Below are positions 38,501-51,124 of a DNA stretch of 64,000 nt, in pieces; the first letter of the stretch is position 1, and the number at the start of each line of letters is the position of its first letter. The stretch spans positions 1-64,000 of the forward strand of contig QLIY01000019.1 in NCBI GenBank assembly GCA_003260075.1, given 5' to 3'. The notes beneath the pieces were generated by a model, which was not told where the DNA came from, searched no databases, and saw only the letters and a list, made by a program, of their open reading frames with translations. The stretch is from Phallusia mammillata (Eukaryota; Chordata; Ascidiacea; Phlebobranchia; Ascidiidae). Made by a program: the position numbers and the translations under genes.

Positions 38501-39525
38501 CAGGGTATATGCTACATTCTAATATGTATATATTTATGAATCACGGGTCCATCATGCAGGCAATACAGTTCGCTGTATGTGTACGGGGGCGCGGAAGGCT
38601 GAGTCAATAGCTAAATCACGGGCCTGGCCCTTTGCACCATTGCTGGTCAGCGCAACGTCCGATTTGGCCGCAGTGGATTTATCATCACTGATACATCTTG
38701 CACAAGGCAGCTTAATTCGACAATGGCCGAACGAACAATTGTCGGTAGTAAAGAGCAACGGTCAATTATGAGGCAGATTAAATTTACTGAGTAACATCAC
38801 CCGACACGACACGATAGCTCAATTGTAGCACTTGGGATTCAGATATCATTGCCTATACATGGTGTGTTTCTGTGCATTTGAAGTCATTTGCATGTTAAAA
38901 TGGCTGCCCAAGTGAGTCACAAATTCCCCAACGAAACAAGTGTAGACTACCTAGGTCATACCTGTGTTGAGGATCTGGATCAGGGCTGTTGGTGATGATT
39001 TATGGTCACATATAAACGCCCTACGGTGACTGGGGGTATGTGTGCAATGTTGTTTCGGGCCTCGCTCTGTGGATTCGCTTTAAATCAAGTCATTTCCTGG
39101 TCCCGGTGCCCTACGCAATTTGGCCACACCGACGTTCCTGTTCAGGCGTGTGAGGGGAGGACGATATCCTTATCATACACATTTGAGGGGTGTGCACATG
39201 TCATAATAGAACGAAAATAGGACTACGGGCTGGAATTGGATCGGTTTTCATTGGCTAGCAAACAGGAGAACGTCGTCGGGGTACACTAAACTGTGATGAA
39301 TTTTGACAGCTTTTATTACACGCGCTGTCATGCCGGAAACGATTTTCGGACGAAGCTGGTAACAAAGTGTGAACATTCAAATCTATGCGACACATTGTCC
39401 AATCTAAAAACCAGCGCCAAGCTACCACTAATTTCTATAGATAATAAGCTTAAAGCGTATACAGCTATGTACGTTCGAAACACTGAAAACAGCGGAAGGG
39501 GCAGGCGAATTTGCGTGCCTCCGCT

Positions 39526-39612
<87 letters not shown>

Positions 39613-40343
39613 ATGTCTTTGTCTGCTGATATGTACAAGCGTGATTTTCCCTGAATTGCCAGTTGCATCCGTTCCCGTTTGTCGAAACGGTGAGACCGGC
39701 TCGTTATTTGTCAACGCGTCACATTGCAGCAGACACAAAATGGCGTCGCGCAAGGTGTCGAAGTTAGGCCTGTTTGGCGATGACACAAAACCAAACATCG
39801 ATGAGACCTTCGACTGGGACATAATGTACACATTTTGTGCTTGACATGATTGTAACTTATGAGAAAAAAATGCTCGCAGCTCTGCTTCAGATGCTCGCAT
39901 TAAAATACATATTCCGCTGACTTTGTTAAAATGGACCCAAGTGCCGTTTTTGTTTTGCAAAATCGAAGTGCAATTTGAAATTTGATGTTTAATTACGAAA
40001 CCAAGCAATTTACAACCAAACACTTACAAACGGACCACTTTAAAATTACTGTCCTGAAGAAAGTATTTTTGCTGTTTACTAAAGTGCAATAGAAAAGCCA
40101 CAAACCACCATACGCTGACCGGATATTAATTACGTTAAACATTCCCAGATAAACATAATTTAGCAATACGACACAAACAACATTTTTGTGCAAAGCGCAG
40201 TTAACAACACGTTGCGTCAATGTTGTTTTTCAATGTATACACCAGAATACCAATACACACGACATGCAACAAAACTATTTCTTACCTTCAGCGTTTTCTC
40301 TTTCCACAATATGTCTTGGCTTTTGTTGCTTGGTTCGCGGCAT
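29588..40343 (-). CDS. C2H2 zinc-finger repressor with NuRD-recruiting N-terminus (ZNF827/ZNF536-like)
   Basis: Eight in-phase minus-strand exons: 40343-40286, 36054-35957, 35880-35796, 35645-33050, 32976-32894, 30933-30625, 30511-30376 and 30161-29588, giving 1312 residues. The first exon encodes MPRTKQQKPRHIVEREN. This resembles the (M)SRRKQ/MPRRKQ N-terminal peptide by which SALL, FOG, BCL11 and ZNF827 proteins bind the NuRD corepressor. Exon 4 holds a long Ser/Pro/Asn-rich region and two fingers near residues 635-690 (CPICQKRIKRLYHFQRHMRI, then CPCCQYKSVRKDNLKSHMKT). Exon 7 has one finger (CRLCPFRATSTNSLQAHMTL). Exon 8 has two (CDVCNYLGKNLSKLVEHIRI, then CDQCNYAAKRKDNLAQHKAV). The KRKDNL-type second finger and the N-terminus point to the ZNF536/ZNF827 group, but orthology is inferred. 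Intron 1 (40285-36055) is 4.2 kb. The function is probably a nuclear transcriptional repressor. Confidence 0.85.
39527..39610. repeat. Poly-G tract of about 84 nt
   Basis: An uninterrupted homopolymer of G on the plus strand inside intron 1 of the zinc-finger gene. On the transcribed (minus) strand it would be poly-C in the pre-mRNA. Homopolymers of this length are hard to sequence, so the length should not be trusted. It could form G-quadruplex DNA if real. Confidence 0.9.
39740..39826 (+). CDS. Possible short coding exon (weak)
   Basis: ATG at 39740 opens MASRKVSKLGLFGDDTKPN, followed by an acidic IDETFDWDIM. It is preceded by an attgcag acceptor-like sequence and sits about 500 bp from the zinc-finger gene start on the other strand. 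No matching donor or partner exon was established, and the stop follows a few codons later. Possibly a chance ORF. Confidence 0.2.
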
Positions 40344-41687
40344 TTTGTTTTCCACAAAAAAGTTGTACCGACTAGGTTTGTTGCTCGGTCCTGCAACTTG
40401 GCGTATGTTACGCTGACAATCCGCGAAGTGGCCGAAAAAATGAATCATGGAGATGCCATAAACAAACATGGCGTGGGCGAGAGCGCGTTTTATTAAACAC
40501 CGCCACCTTGCGGTAGTCATTTCATATCTTTTTTCATCAAGTCTGCTAATTTCAAGTTTTACACCGAAGTTGTTTCAGTAGAACGAACGGGTATATTCCT
40601 CAACCTGGGAAAAAATGCAGTTTTAGTATCCATCAGATGTTTCATTCTCGATAATTAGTGTGTGATCGTTTAATTTCTACATTACAAAATACAGTTTTGG
40701 AAAAACTTTTAATGCAAAGGCGAAAACAAAAGCAAACAAAGCCTGCATGCATCATATGTTTATGGACAGAGTTGCACGGAATAGAATTATCGGACAATCT
40801 AGATTTAGAATATCACAAAAAATACGTTCCTGTTCCTGAAAAATCACATTTGATTTTTTTTATGATATTCAACAACATGTATTTTCTAGAAACTTGTTTT
40901 ACGTCCCTTATTGTCTTTTATTTCATATTATAACTTGTCAATAGAATACAAAAATATTAACTTGCAATAGATAACTACACCTGCTTGTTTACAATGTTTT
41001 TTCTCATTAAACAATGAATCACTGTAAAAAAAGTTAACTGCAATCAGTTTTGGTTGTTACATTACTTTAGATTACGGTATCTTTAAGATTTAAAAGCAGC
41101 CCTTTAGCGCCAACAGTGTTAAAAACTAAAAAAGTACCGTTTCAAAAGTTCCCAGGTAAATAAAGAGTGACGTAGTGCTAGCTGGTTAGAAATGTTTTGT
41201 GGTGAAAAATGGATTTCCCCGTCACAGGTTTAATCTGTTTACCAAATTTAACAGGAACTAGATTTGGTTAACCAAGTAAATAGTCAATTTTTAGAATTCA
41301 GCAAGTTTCACATCTGCTGGAGAAAGAAAACACTCACACACATACATCATTCAATGTCCAAACCAAACGACAGTCGTTTGTTTTTGAAATGAAGTGTTTT
41401 ATTAGATAAGCAATTGAGAATTTTGCGTTAAGAGTTACGTTTACCAGAAAGAAGTAGTTTGGTGTAACAAATTAGCTGTGTTTTTTCCTGATTCACCTGT
41501 TGCACAATTTGTTGAATTAAGTTTTCACATGTTGTGTTTATTGTGTAAAGTTTGTATTTTATCATAAACCAACAAAGGGTAAGGCTTATTATTTAATGCT
41601 GAAAGTAAATACGACACTAGTAATATTTGTTGAAGCTTATTTGGTAAACCAGTCTTTTGCTTTAGGCCTACAGAAATTAGAACTTTA
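40344..41687. promoter_or_regulatory. Divergent 5' interval between the zinc-finger gene and CYLD
   Basis: A 1.3-kb space between two head-to-head coding starts, so it must hold the 5' untranslated regions and probably both promoters. No TATA box or known element is claimed. Confidence 0.5.
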
Positions 41688-44600
41688 TTGCCAAAAACCT
41701 TTAAAATGGCCAACAGACACAATATGAACAGATATTTGCTGCTTGTTCATGACTTATGTTTTTCAAACAAGTATCCTGACAGTGGAGGAAAAAAGTTTGA
41801 ATCAATGTCTGGAATTAGCCAATACCCCAAAGGTAGCAGTGTTAAAAATAATATCTTAAAATTGTGTACAGTGGTTAACCTTAGGGTGGTGAAATACTGT
41901 AAGGTAAACTGCATGGTATACCTTATTGTATGACACACAGTTTGAGAACATAAGCCCCGACAAGGGTAAATGAGACCAATTTGAAGTGTTACTTCAATTC
42001 CAAACCCTTGCCCCAACCTGAATAACTTTAACCGCCAACATGTTCAAAAGACCACAAGATTATAATTTTTGCATGAAGTTTATTTATGTCCAGTAAAACT
42101 GCTTACCATGTGGTAACATGGGGTATCCAATACAACAACATGCCATATTATCGAGTATTTAGCACCACTGATAACCTTATGCACCAATATATATAATGCA
42201 TGTGTATTGTTACAGGAACCCTGCTTGAAGAGGTGCCTATATCCCCACCATCAACCAGGTTGACTTGTATGGTTCTTGATACAGAAGAAATGATTGAATG
42301 TAATGAAGATGATGTTGATCCATTAACAGTGGTATGACAAGTTTGTATGTATTAGCACTTGTTGCACAACAAAGGCATGAAACAGATTTTAAGTTAAGAC
42401 CCCTTGGTTGTAATAACATTGACCTCTTTCACATAGGCTATCAAGGACTTGCTGCTAGCAATATCGAGTTGCAAAGATCGGTTTGAAGTTTTTAAAAATA
42501 AGGAACGACTAGGTGATGGAATTGACATGCAACCTGGAACTGATGTCATTGTGCGCTTGCCCGTGATGTCTGGTGAAGTACTCGGTATATGACTTGTCTT
42601 TAACTTTGACTTTATTTTTTTATGTTTATATTTACCATTCATGTTTGGCACAAGAAAATTTATAAAATTTTAAGTAAAGCCACAGTTGCCATTGACCCAT
42701 TGCAGGTAAACTGAGATACAAAGGAGCAATGCAAGGCAAAGAAGGCATCTACTTTGGCATTGAATTGATAAATGCTAGAGGGAAGGGAAACTCAAATGGA
42801 ACAGTAAACAACCACAGGTAGGAATATACATTTGTTTTATTTTTAAATTTGTTGCTGTACCTAAATTTGGGGTTTAAAATCTTGTACAGAATTTGTTGTT
42901 TACTTCTTTCACCCAATTTAGCAATGCTCTGAAGCAATAGGGCGTATGTTGTGCACGAGCCACACCTTTCCAATTACCAATAAGTGATTAATTATCTAAA
43001 TCTATGTGTTGGTGGGGGTTGTGTAAAAGCCTTCCAGCATTTCTTGATGCCATATATGGTTAAAAATGATCTAGGTGAAACGTTAGCATGTTTCATAGTA
43101 CATAACCATTAAAAATTTTACAAATACTTTTTCTGCTTTGCCAGATATTTTGAATGTCCCGATGACTGTGCAGTTTTCCTTGCTCTTAATCGTGTTACAT
43201 CTTGTGAATATGACCAACTCCAAACACATGTACCTTCCCATAGTAAAGTTACATCTAAGAGCTCCAAACCAAAACACCCAAGTGGTGCTTCAACTTCCCA
43301 CCACAGAAGCAGTTCCTACACCAGCAACACAAGTAATGGGAATATACATTATTCAGCTTATGTCGAAGTGTTACCTTAATCAGGTTTGTTCTATTGTATT
43401 GATAAGTTAACCTTGTTTTGAATAGTGGGTGGTACAGCAAGTACAAGTAGTAGCAGCAGCAATCTTCCCTCGGTGTTAAATGTCAGTGAAGAGGAATTAA
43501 CACAACTTAACATTTTCATTGGAATGGAAGTTTTCATATTCACGGAAGTAAATGGAGCAGAAAGTCAAGAAAGAGGAACAGTCAAGTTCATTGGTAAGAA
43601 ACAAACAAGATGTGTCAATTGGAAAAACTTACAAGCAGATTGCACTTTTTTAAAGTTTATAAGGCAGTTGGGTTTCAAATCGTTTTAGCCTTTTTTTGCT
43701 TTACACAACTAAATTGCAACACCTTACACTGGTTTAGCTATTTTTTCTCTTTCCATATTGTTTTTTGCACCTACCCACGAATTTGATCACAAAATATAAT
43801 ATTTCTTCTGTAAGGTCGTATTCCAGGCGAATTACCTACCAATGACATTTATGCCGGAATTGAGCTGGTAAATCCCACTGGAAACGGGCGGGGAGTTTTC
43901 AACAGAAGGCAATTGTTCAAGACAAAATTAAACCATGCTGCGTTGGTTCCCTTAAGTGGCATTCTCCCTGCAAACACTTTCGACTATGCCCCTCCCCCAC
44001 AAACGGTATGGTTAACATTTGATGAAATATAAAGTAACAATTTTTGCATGTTGGTTTACCTATTGTGGGTGCTGCGAAGTAGTTATGGTCTGTGTATTTC
44101 AAAAACCTAATTCAATACGGCAATCGAACAACCTCACATTAATTAAGTAATGTCGCGTTGGGTAAACTCTATGGGTGTTTTCGCAAGCTATGTATTGATC
44201 GATGCAGCATTACATGTGTGAGGAAAGCTTCGTCACAACACAAGGCAAACGCCCATATTGTGCAAAATTCCCCAGTTCCGTTATTTCAATTTCGATTCCC
44301 TTGGCACTTAGTCAATCTCGCATGTATAACAAAAAACACTGCGTGGTGTTTTTCCAGAGTGGAGCTCACCGCACAGAGCCAATCGAGGACGCATTTACTG
44401 CTGGGTTTGGGCGTCACCACAATGTACCGGGTAGTCGTCGGCCTTTCAGTAGCCCGGCTGGTTTCACTAGAAATGGGGAATTTTTCGAAAGACCAACGGC
44501 AAGAATGGCTTCGGAACCATTCCGAAATGAGTCGAGGCCACTTGCAAAGGAGTTAGTCCCACATAGGAGAAAACCCGACAACAGCGGAACAATTGTTGAA

Positions 44601-47600
44601 TCTGAGGACAACCTGTATCCTCAAAACCCAGATATCTTCGGCAGTCACCGATCGTCCAATTCCAATCGTGTGCGTTATCCAGTAAGCAGAGCTACCTTAA
44701 AAAAACATTTTTTCGACGCATGAATCACACAACTTTTATTGCAGCCTAACAGTCGAGAAAAACCGGATTACGTGGAAGAAAATCTTCATCATTTCGAAGG
44801 TAAGTCTTATTTTCTTTCATTATTGTTAATATTGTCGTATCTTTGCTATGTATTTGATTGACTAGCAGACTACACACTGTTGGAGGTCGGTTCAATGGTG
44901 GAGATTGCGGATGGAATTGAAAATCAACATGATGTGATTGTTGGGCCTGTGTATGGCGTTATACGGTGGATCGGCCGGATTAGTGATTTGGTATGTCCAA
45001 AAACTTGTTGTGATTGTTTCCGACTTTCTATGCCATACTGTAACACTTGACGAATGTTCAGTTTCTAAAAACACACAAGATAAATCATCAATAAACTGAA
45101 GCCCTTCACTGGAGACGTTGCTGGTGTCATCGCTGGAAAACTGTTCAGTTTGAACACTATAGATTACAAATCTTGTTACATGTTACTACTTTTTTCCAGG
45201 GAGAATTTGCAGGCATCGAACTAGAAGCGGAAAGATTTGGTTTTGATTTAACAGATGGGACGTTTATGGGAATCCGTTATTTTAACTGCCAGGATAATCG
45301 AGCACTGTTTGTTCCCCTTCACCAATGCCGAAAAGATCGCCGTTTTGACTCGCCTGGTAAGGCCCACTGTTGAATAAATTATGTGTCTTACATAGACTAA
45401 AGCAGTTACAATGCAAAATGTAAATTAAACAATATCATGTTATAGCTGACACATCCCGCGTGCAAGTCGTTCCCCAGGCGACGTTAAAGTCTACAACAAA
45501 GCATTTTGGGGATTTTGAAGCTCCTCAAATTTCGGGTTGCGTTACGCCTCCTAGCAAGCTATCAGAAACCATGCTTGGCAAGGGGAAGGGCATCCAAGGT
45601 CACCATAACTCTTGTTATCTTGACAGCACATTGTTCAGGTAAGGTTAAGAAAAAAACACTTTTAGTCGATAAACCAAGTCAGTGTACTTTTATTGTTGTG
45701 CAGCAATGTTTTATTTTAGTGTGGATAAGAAAACACTTTGTCTAATTAGTTTTGCTCGTGTATTGCTTAGATTATGTGGTGTTACATGCAACTTATGTGA
45801 TGGATTGTTTTAATGTTTATAATCCCGATTATCCATGCACGTTTTAGCCTCTTTGCGTATTCTTATTGCCTCGATTCCCTAATCCTGCGTGACCGGACCG
45901 AAACCGACATACCCGAGTACCAGCAAGTTCAGCAGGTTTGTACAATTTCATACACAAGCAATATTAGGGAAAGGTATTTTTTACGTTTGGTATGTGTTTT
46001 TTTAAGGTGCTTAAAGAAAGCATTGTAAACCCGTTGCGGGCACAAAACTTTGTTCGGGCCGACAAAATAATGGAACTGCGAAAGTTGCTTGACCGCCTTA
46101 GTTCCGTCACTGGATTAACAAACGAAGAAAAAGATCCAGAAGAATTTCTTCATACGTTGCTTATGCACGTAAGTCTGCTTTTCACGGGAAGTTCAAATTA
46201 GGACTGCTAATGCACCAATTGTTTTTTATGTAAATTCGCAGCACGCAGTAAACGAATCAATGCGTTTAGCCTGATGAAAATGGCGTTGAAAAACAAGTCA
46301 TAAACCCACGTTACTTTACAGGTATTCAAGGCGGATCCACTGATTGAATTGCGCGTGGGGGATTCAGAACATATCCAGGAATGCTATTTCTATCAAATAT
46401 TTCTCGACAAAGATGAGAAGATGGTCCTTCCCAGTACACAACTGTTGCTTGAACAGTCATTTCTCGGCTCAGATCTAAAGTTTCGCGACGTTCCTGTGTG
46501 TCTGATTCTCCAAATGCCAAGGTAAATGTCGCAGCCATGCAATTTTGACTGTTTTTTTTTTGACTTGGTTAGCGGTTATTTGAATGTCCAGGAACCTTTT
46601 TAGTAAACAATGGAATTTTCCATAATTGTTTGGAAAAAACAATTTTGGGAGGTGTTTAGTTTGGCCAATGACCAGACATTTATGCTTTAGTTAGGCAATG
46701 ACGCAATTAGTAATGTAGAACAGCTATTTTCCATCCTTTAAAACTTCAAACTCGGTTAACAGCTTTTGGCAATCGCTGAGCATCAAAATCGGCCATTCCT
46801 AGTCACTGTACAACACAAATCCATTTCTCCATAGGTGCTTTCCTTAGTGACCTGGTACACAATAGTCGATTAAAGCTGTTTAATTATCAGGTTATTTGTT
46901 GCTGGTCAACAAAAAGCAGAGTTTGTTTTCTACTTAATATTGCCCATCTTGCAGGTTTGGCAAAGACTACAGAATGTACAATCGGGTACGACCTAGTCTA
47001 ACGTTGGATGTCACAGATATGGTGGAAAAGATACCAAGAAGTTGCACTGTGTGTGGTGGATTGGCCGAATATGAATGCAAGCAATGTTCCATCGAACGAT
47101 CCATGCAGGCAAGACATTACCGAGTCCTTCAAGTTAAGTGTCAGAAGTAACTTGATGTTAGCTAACATATTTGTATATCACAGGACCACATCAGCTCCTA
47201 CTGCGCAAACTGTGCACAAATTTGTCACCAGCATCCCTTAAGGCGACAACACAACTACAAAAAAACTGAAGTGTACGACGAATATAGGTAAGTACCTGAA
47301 CACAATGGTCCTTATAATGAAAGTTGTAGTTAAACTCTATTGTGTTCATATCTCGCAGGTCGTTTATAGCACAAGAGGGGGAAAGATCAGTGGAACGACA
47401 GGTTCTTGATCTGTATGCGGTAGTCTGCATTGAAACAAGCCACTATGTATCTTTTGCCAAGTAAGGCATGATATTATGTTCACATCTAAACAAAATAGAG
47501 TGTGCTGGAAGTAGATACAACTGGTAACTTATGTTGTCAAGAACGGGCGGAACTGATGTTTGATGAGCAAACAACTACGCATACTAACATATTTTGCCAG

Positions 47601-47973
47601 TTGACATGCCTTCATCATCAAGAACATAATGTTGTATATTCTGTACAGACATTGCTGTTTTCTTCGAAGGAATATTTTAAAGTTCGTTCGAAAACTAGGC
47701 TATGTTTAAACTAACCTATGGTCTTACAGGTGTGGAAATGGGCCAAATGCAAAGTGGTGCTTTTTCGACAGCATGGCAGATCGGGTTGGCGAGCAAAACG
47801 GCTACAACATACCGCAGGTCACCTACTGCGAGAAGTTTGAGGAATGGCTGAACATGGACCAGCGGGTTTTACTCGAAATGAACCAAAGAGAAATGCCTGA
47901 ATACCTTAGGCGACTGCTGTGTGACGCCTATATGTGTTTGTACCAAAGCCGCGAGATGATGTGTTTTACATGA
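41688..47973 (+). CDS. CYLD: CYLD lysine-63/linear deubiquitinase
   Basis: Removes K63-linked and linear ubiquitin chains and restrains NF-kB and related signalling in the cytoplasm. Nineteen in-phase exons: 41688-41832, 42216-42331, 42437-42584, 42706-42817, 43145-43332, 43426-43593, 43815-44005, 44358-44681, 44745-44799, 44869-44990, 45200-45356, 45446-45638, 45848-45935, 46007-46168, 46322-46521, 46955-47132, 47184-47287, 47359-47460 and 47730-47973. They give 998 residues (human 956). Three CAP-Gly domains are visible (exons 3-4, 6-7, 10-11; for example [15 protein letters not shown] and [17 protein letters not shown]). The USP domain has catalytic Cys632 ([13 protein letters not shown]), His912 ([10 protein letters not shown]) and Asp931 (WCFFDSMAD). 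An inserted zinc-binding B-box-like module reads CTVCGG, CKQC, CANC and CHQH. The C-terminus [16 protein letters not shown] matches human. In-frame methionines at 41706 and 41724 are alternative starts. Confidence 0.97.
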
Positions 47974-48923
47974 AAAGGAAATTGTTTGGTCGTGTGACCA
48001 TAGTCACGCGCCTGAGATCGGTTGCATGATGTCATGTTGCATGTCAATTCGCTTTGCACTTGGTCGTTATTTGTAATCATTATGTGACTAACCACAACAA
48101 TCATGTTCCTCCGTTGTATGACAAACCTGTAAAACTGTGACGTGTTTGAATTTAATTTCGCTGTTCTTTTGTGATCTTGTATTCGGGCGTTCCTGGACAG
48201 TTATTTTTGCATTGGAAACACTAAGTTTTTAAGTATACTTTTTGTACAACCCTTGTAATTTTAGTGCTGTGTGAAAGCGTTGGATAACGAGTCTTGATGT
48301 CAGTTTATTTGCGTATTCGGGAGAAACGATTTTTTTAAGCAAAGAATTACTGCCAAACTATGAACAAAAGGCCAAGTGAAATAGGAACCACCAGCAGCAT
48401 GTTCATGTTTTTTTACAATAACATGAGCTATAGATAATTTATTTTTTATCTGCAGACTGCAGGGTCATGGGGCTACCATGTGGTAAAAACATGTCCAACG
48501 TCTCACTTAACCAAGAAATTAACAAACAATCAGCAAATTTTGCCTGCATTACAACAAGCAACTGTATTACGACCACAACAAAATACCAAATATGTATGTA
48601 AAATCAAGTGTTATTTGATTTTGGGCTAAGATTAAAGTCTGTTTAGCAAAAGCGACTGGAGTCAAGTGATGCAGTCCGACTATACAGTTGCATTGCGGTT
48701 CCTAGCGGAGTCGGCATAAAAGCAATAACATATCAACAAACCTGCAGTGTTCATAGCAAATAGTAATTCTTGACACGACTAAGAAACGAATATTTTCCCT
48801 GGCCGAGTAAGGAAACATAATAGGCAATAATAAAATAACTTATTCAAATAGGGATCCAAGAAAATCTGGACATTGTTCAAGATCCTGTAACAAGAAATAA
48901 AACCAAAATTCAATTGTCTAAGC

Positions 48924-49445
48924 CAGTGGTTCCCAACCGCCGGTCCGCGTAAACACTTTGCCGGTCCGCGAATTATCTCACTTTATGCCCAGCTACTTTT
49001 TAAAATAGGCCTATTGCAAAGTTGTTGGTACCTGCAAAACTTATTTTACGCCTGGCTGTAAAACTGGGGTAGCTCTCCATCGTTGATACCCGCAAATTGT
49101 ATAATAAAGCTTTTGTGAAGTTTATGATTGTTTTGTCATAAACTGTGTCTAGCATCCAACATTTTTTTGTAAAACGAAGTTATCCTTCGCTTTTGAGATA
49201 GCATTGATTTTGTATGTAAATGGATTGGCGTTGTTGTTTGAGTTGACTTGATTGCCGTTTGGTTGTAATTTTACGCCCTAAATACATAGGCTATGACTAA
49301 ATCTTGCATTATGTTGCGCAACGACAACTGCGGTAAACAAAAAGCTTACAAATATCTGTTGCATTCACTACGATCTTTCGTTGCCGGTCCGTGGATTTTT
49401 TTACATTTTTACCGGTCCCACAGTGTAGAAGGTTGGGAACCACTG
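48924..49445. mobile_element. hAT-type non-autonomous element
   Basis: The termini CAGTGGTTCCCAACC and GGTTGGGAACCACTG, with CCGCCGGTCCGCG just inside, place it in the same family as 7474-7793. The flanks GTCTAAGC and GTCTATAT share the first five bases, fitting a decayed 8-bp target duplication. No transposase ORF. Confidence 0.85.
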
Positions 49446-49890
49446 GTCTATATCTACGTGTGGTAATAAGAGCGAGAAATAAACATATATCAACAGTAAG
49501 TACAGTAAACTTCGGGTAATCCCGACCCTACCGACAAATTTATCCAGATGATTCAAAGATCGATACCGTATATTTACTCGATTGTAAGCCGCGGCTTGTA
49601 TTGTTTTTTACCTGCCGTTTGTGCGGCTTACACTTTAATCTTATACTGATATTATTTCTACACTTCAACTTTTTAATTTATTTGGGGTTCAAAATTTATA
49701 TGCATGTACAGATTATAGTAACGTCGATGTACGTTCTGTTGATAACAACTATCAACGTAACTAACAAATATGGGCAAATAGTTATACTATGTAACAACAA
49801 ACAGATGTAACTTATTATGAAACAATAGTATCTAAAATTCCAGCGTGCGGCTTATAAGCGTGGAAAATTCATATATCTCTTTATCTAGAT

Positions 49891-50698
49891 CAGTGCTCCG
49901 CAACCGGTGTGCCGCAAGACGATGCGGGGTGTGCCGCCGCAAAACGTATAACTTTTTGTGTTTAATTTGTTTTTATTTTATTCGTAGCAAATGATACAGT
50001 TCACAACACCACCAAACCAAAGCTACACTACTCACTACGCATTCATGTTTTATTACGTCATAATATACTTTATACTGGCTTAATGCAGGGGTCTCAAAAC
50101 ACGCGGCCCGGTGTGGCCCTAAGAGGGTTTTTGTGCGGCCCGCGAACTAACTTTTAAATTTTAGGTGTTTAGCTCAGGTGGAATACCCTGTCAGGCCACC
50201 GATTTTAAGAAACAATCATTCTTTATAAGTATTGGTTGAAAATAAATGCAACGTTTTAATCGTATGGTGGAAAGAGTCCCTCCTGTTGAAAATCAGCAAT
50301 TCATTCCAGTTGTTGAGTCATAGTTTTTAATTGTTTCGTCATTGTATGCCATTGTTTTCACACATAGCAGTTTATTGTACTTGCTTTTTTTAGTTTGCTA
50401 CACTGTATATTCGTTTTTTGTTGATTGCATTACAAATGTGTACATGAAATGGCAAAAACGCACAACATTTCAAGCACATAATATTTTTGTTCATGTTACT
50501 TTTAAAAAAAAGTTTAAATATTACGGCGCTTTACTAACGTAAAAAATGTTTTTGGCCCTCAAAGAAGCTTAAGACCCCTGACTTAATGCTTTTTTAGGCT
50601 TTCAAATATTCAAATCGCATTTTTTGGGTTCGGGTGTGTCGCCGAACATTTAAAGCTTGTATGGTGTGACGTGCGTGAAAAAAGGTTGCGGAGCACTG
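49891..50698. mobile_element. hAT-type element containing a second nested element
   Basis: The termini CAGTGCTCCGCAACC and GGTTGCGGAGCACTG are perfect inverted repeats. An exact 8-bp palindromic target duplication ATCTAGAT flanks it (49883-49890 and 50699-50706). Internal GGTGTGCCGC motifs are typical of its ends. About 495 bp of the span is the nested element at 50086-50580, so the host element itself is only about 300 bp. Confidence 0.92.
50086..50580. mobile_element. Nested hAT-type element
   Basis: CAGGGGTCTCAAAACACGCG at the left and AAGACCCCTG at the right form short inverted termini. The flanks GCTTAATG (50078-50085) and ACTTAATG (50581-50588) are an 8-bp target duplication with one mismatch. 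Its termini resemble the orphan end at 859. It is inserted in the element 49891-50698 and is therefore younger than it. Confidence 0.85.
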
Positions 50699-51124
50699 AT
50701 CTAGATAGATTGAGCGTTACAAATTACTTTCACGAAGATCAATAACTGTCCGATGTTGATACAATTAAAAACAGAATTTCCTGATACTTTACAAAGGTAT
50801 AAGCACTCAATCCCTGAAAAGTATAAGGCGCCAAACAAGACTTTTAACTGTTACGTCATACGCGCAAAAACAAAGGCAGTTAGTTTACTGAATATCACGC
50901 CAAAATGTGATTGTGGCAAGCAATGGAGCACAATGCAGTGTAACAGGAAGTTAATAAAAGGTTGTCACAAACTACAGTAAAACTGTAGCTTAGTGTTCGA
51001 ATTTGCCATTGTAGAACATAAAATGGGAATTACGAGATGTAAAAGGAAAAACAGCATAAAATTTTCGTTTAGCTCAAGAATCAAGATTAATCTGAATTAG
51101 TCGAAGATCGGGGTTGATTAAAGT

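Larger units (their letters stand above)
36055..40285 (-). other. First intron of the zinc-finger gene, no other gene seen
   Basis: A 4.2-kb intron separates a 58-nt first coding exon from the second. It contains an 84-nt G run (39527-39610) and otherwise no recognisable exon, repeat family or RNA. The short ORFs here, including those encoding poly-Gly or poly-Pro across the G run, have no conserved features. Confidence 0.6.
47974..51124. other. Interval between CYLD and the small minus-strand gene, occupied by repeats
   Basis: Holds the CYLD 3' untranslated region and three hAT-type elements (48924-49445, 49891-50698, and 50086-50580 nested in the second). No coding exon was recognised. The short ORFs at 49601 and 50342 lie in AT-rich repeat-associated sequence and look random. 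Confidence 0.6.

Noticed and set aside
39293-40023. Overlapping ORFs of 183 aa (plus) and 231 aa (minus) across the poly-G tract
   Set aside because: They are open only because the G run translates as poly-Gly or poly-Pro; flanking residues show no conserved features and they sit inside an intron.
47560-47645. TTCATCATCAAG segment resembling the hammerhead-type repeats
   Set aside because: Lacks the GAAA core and stem II on either strand.
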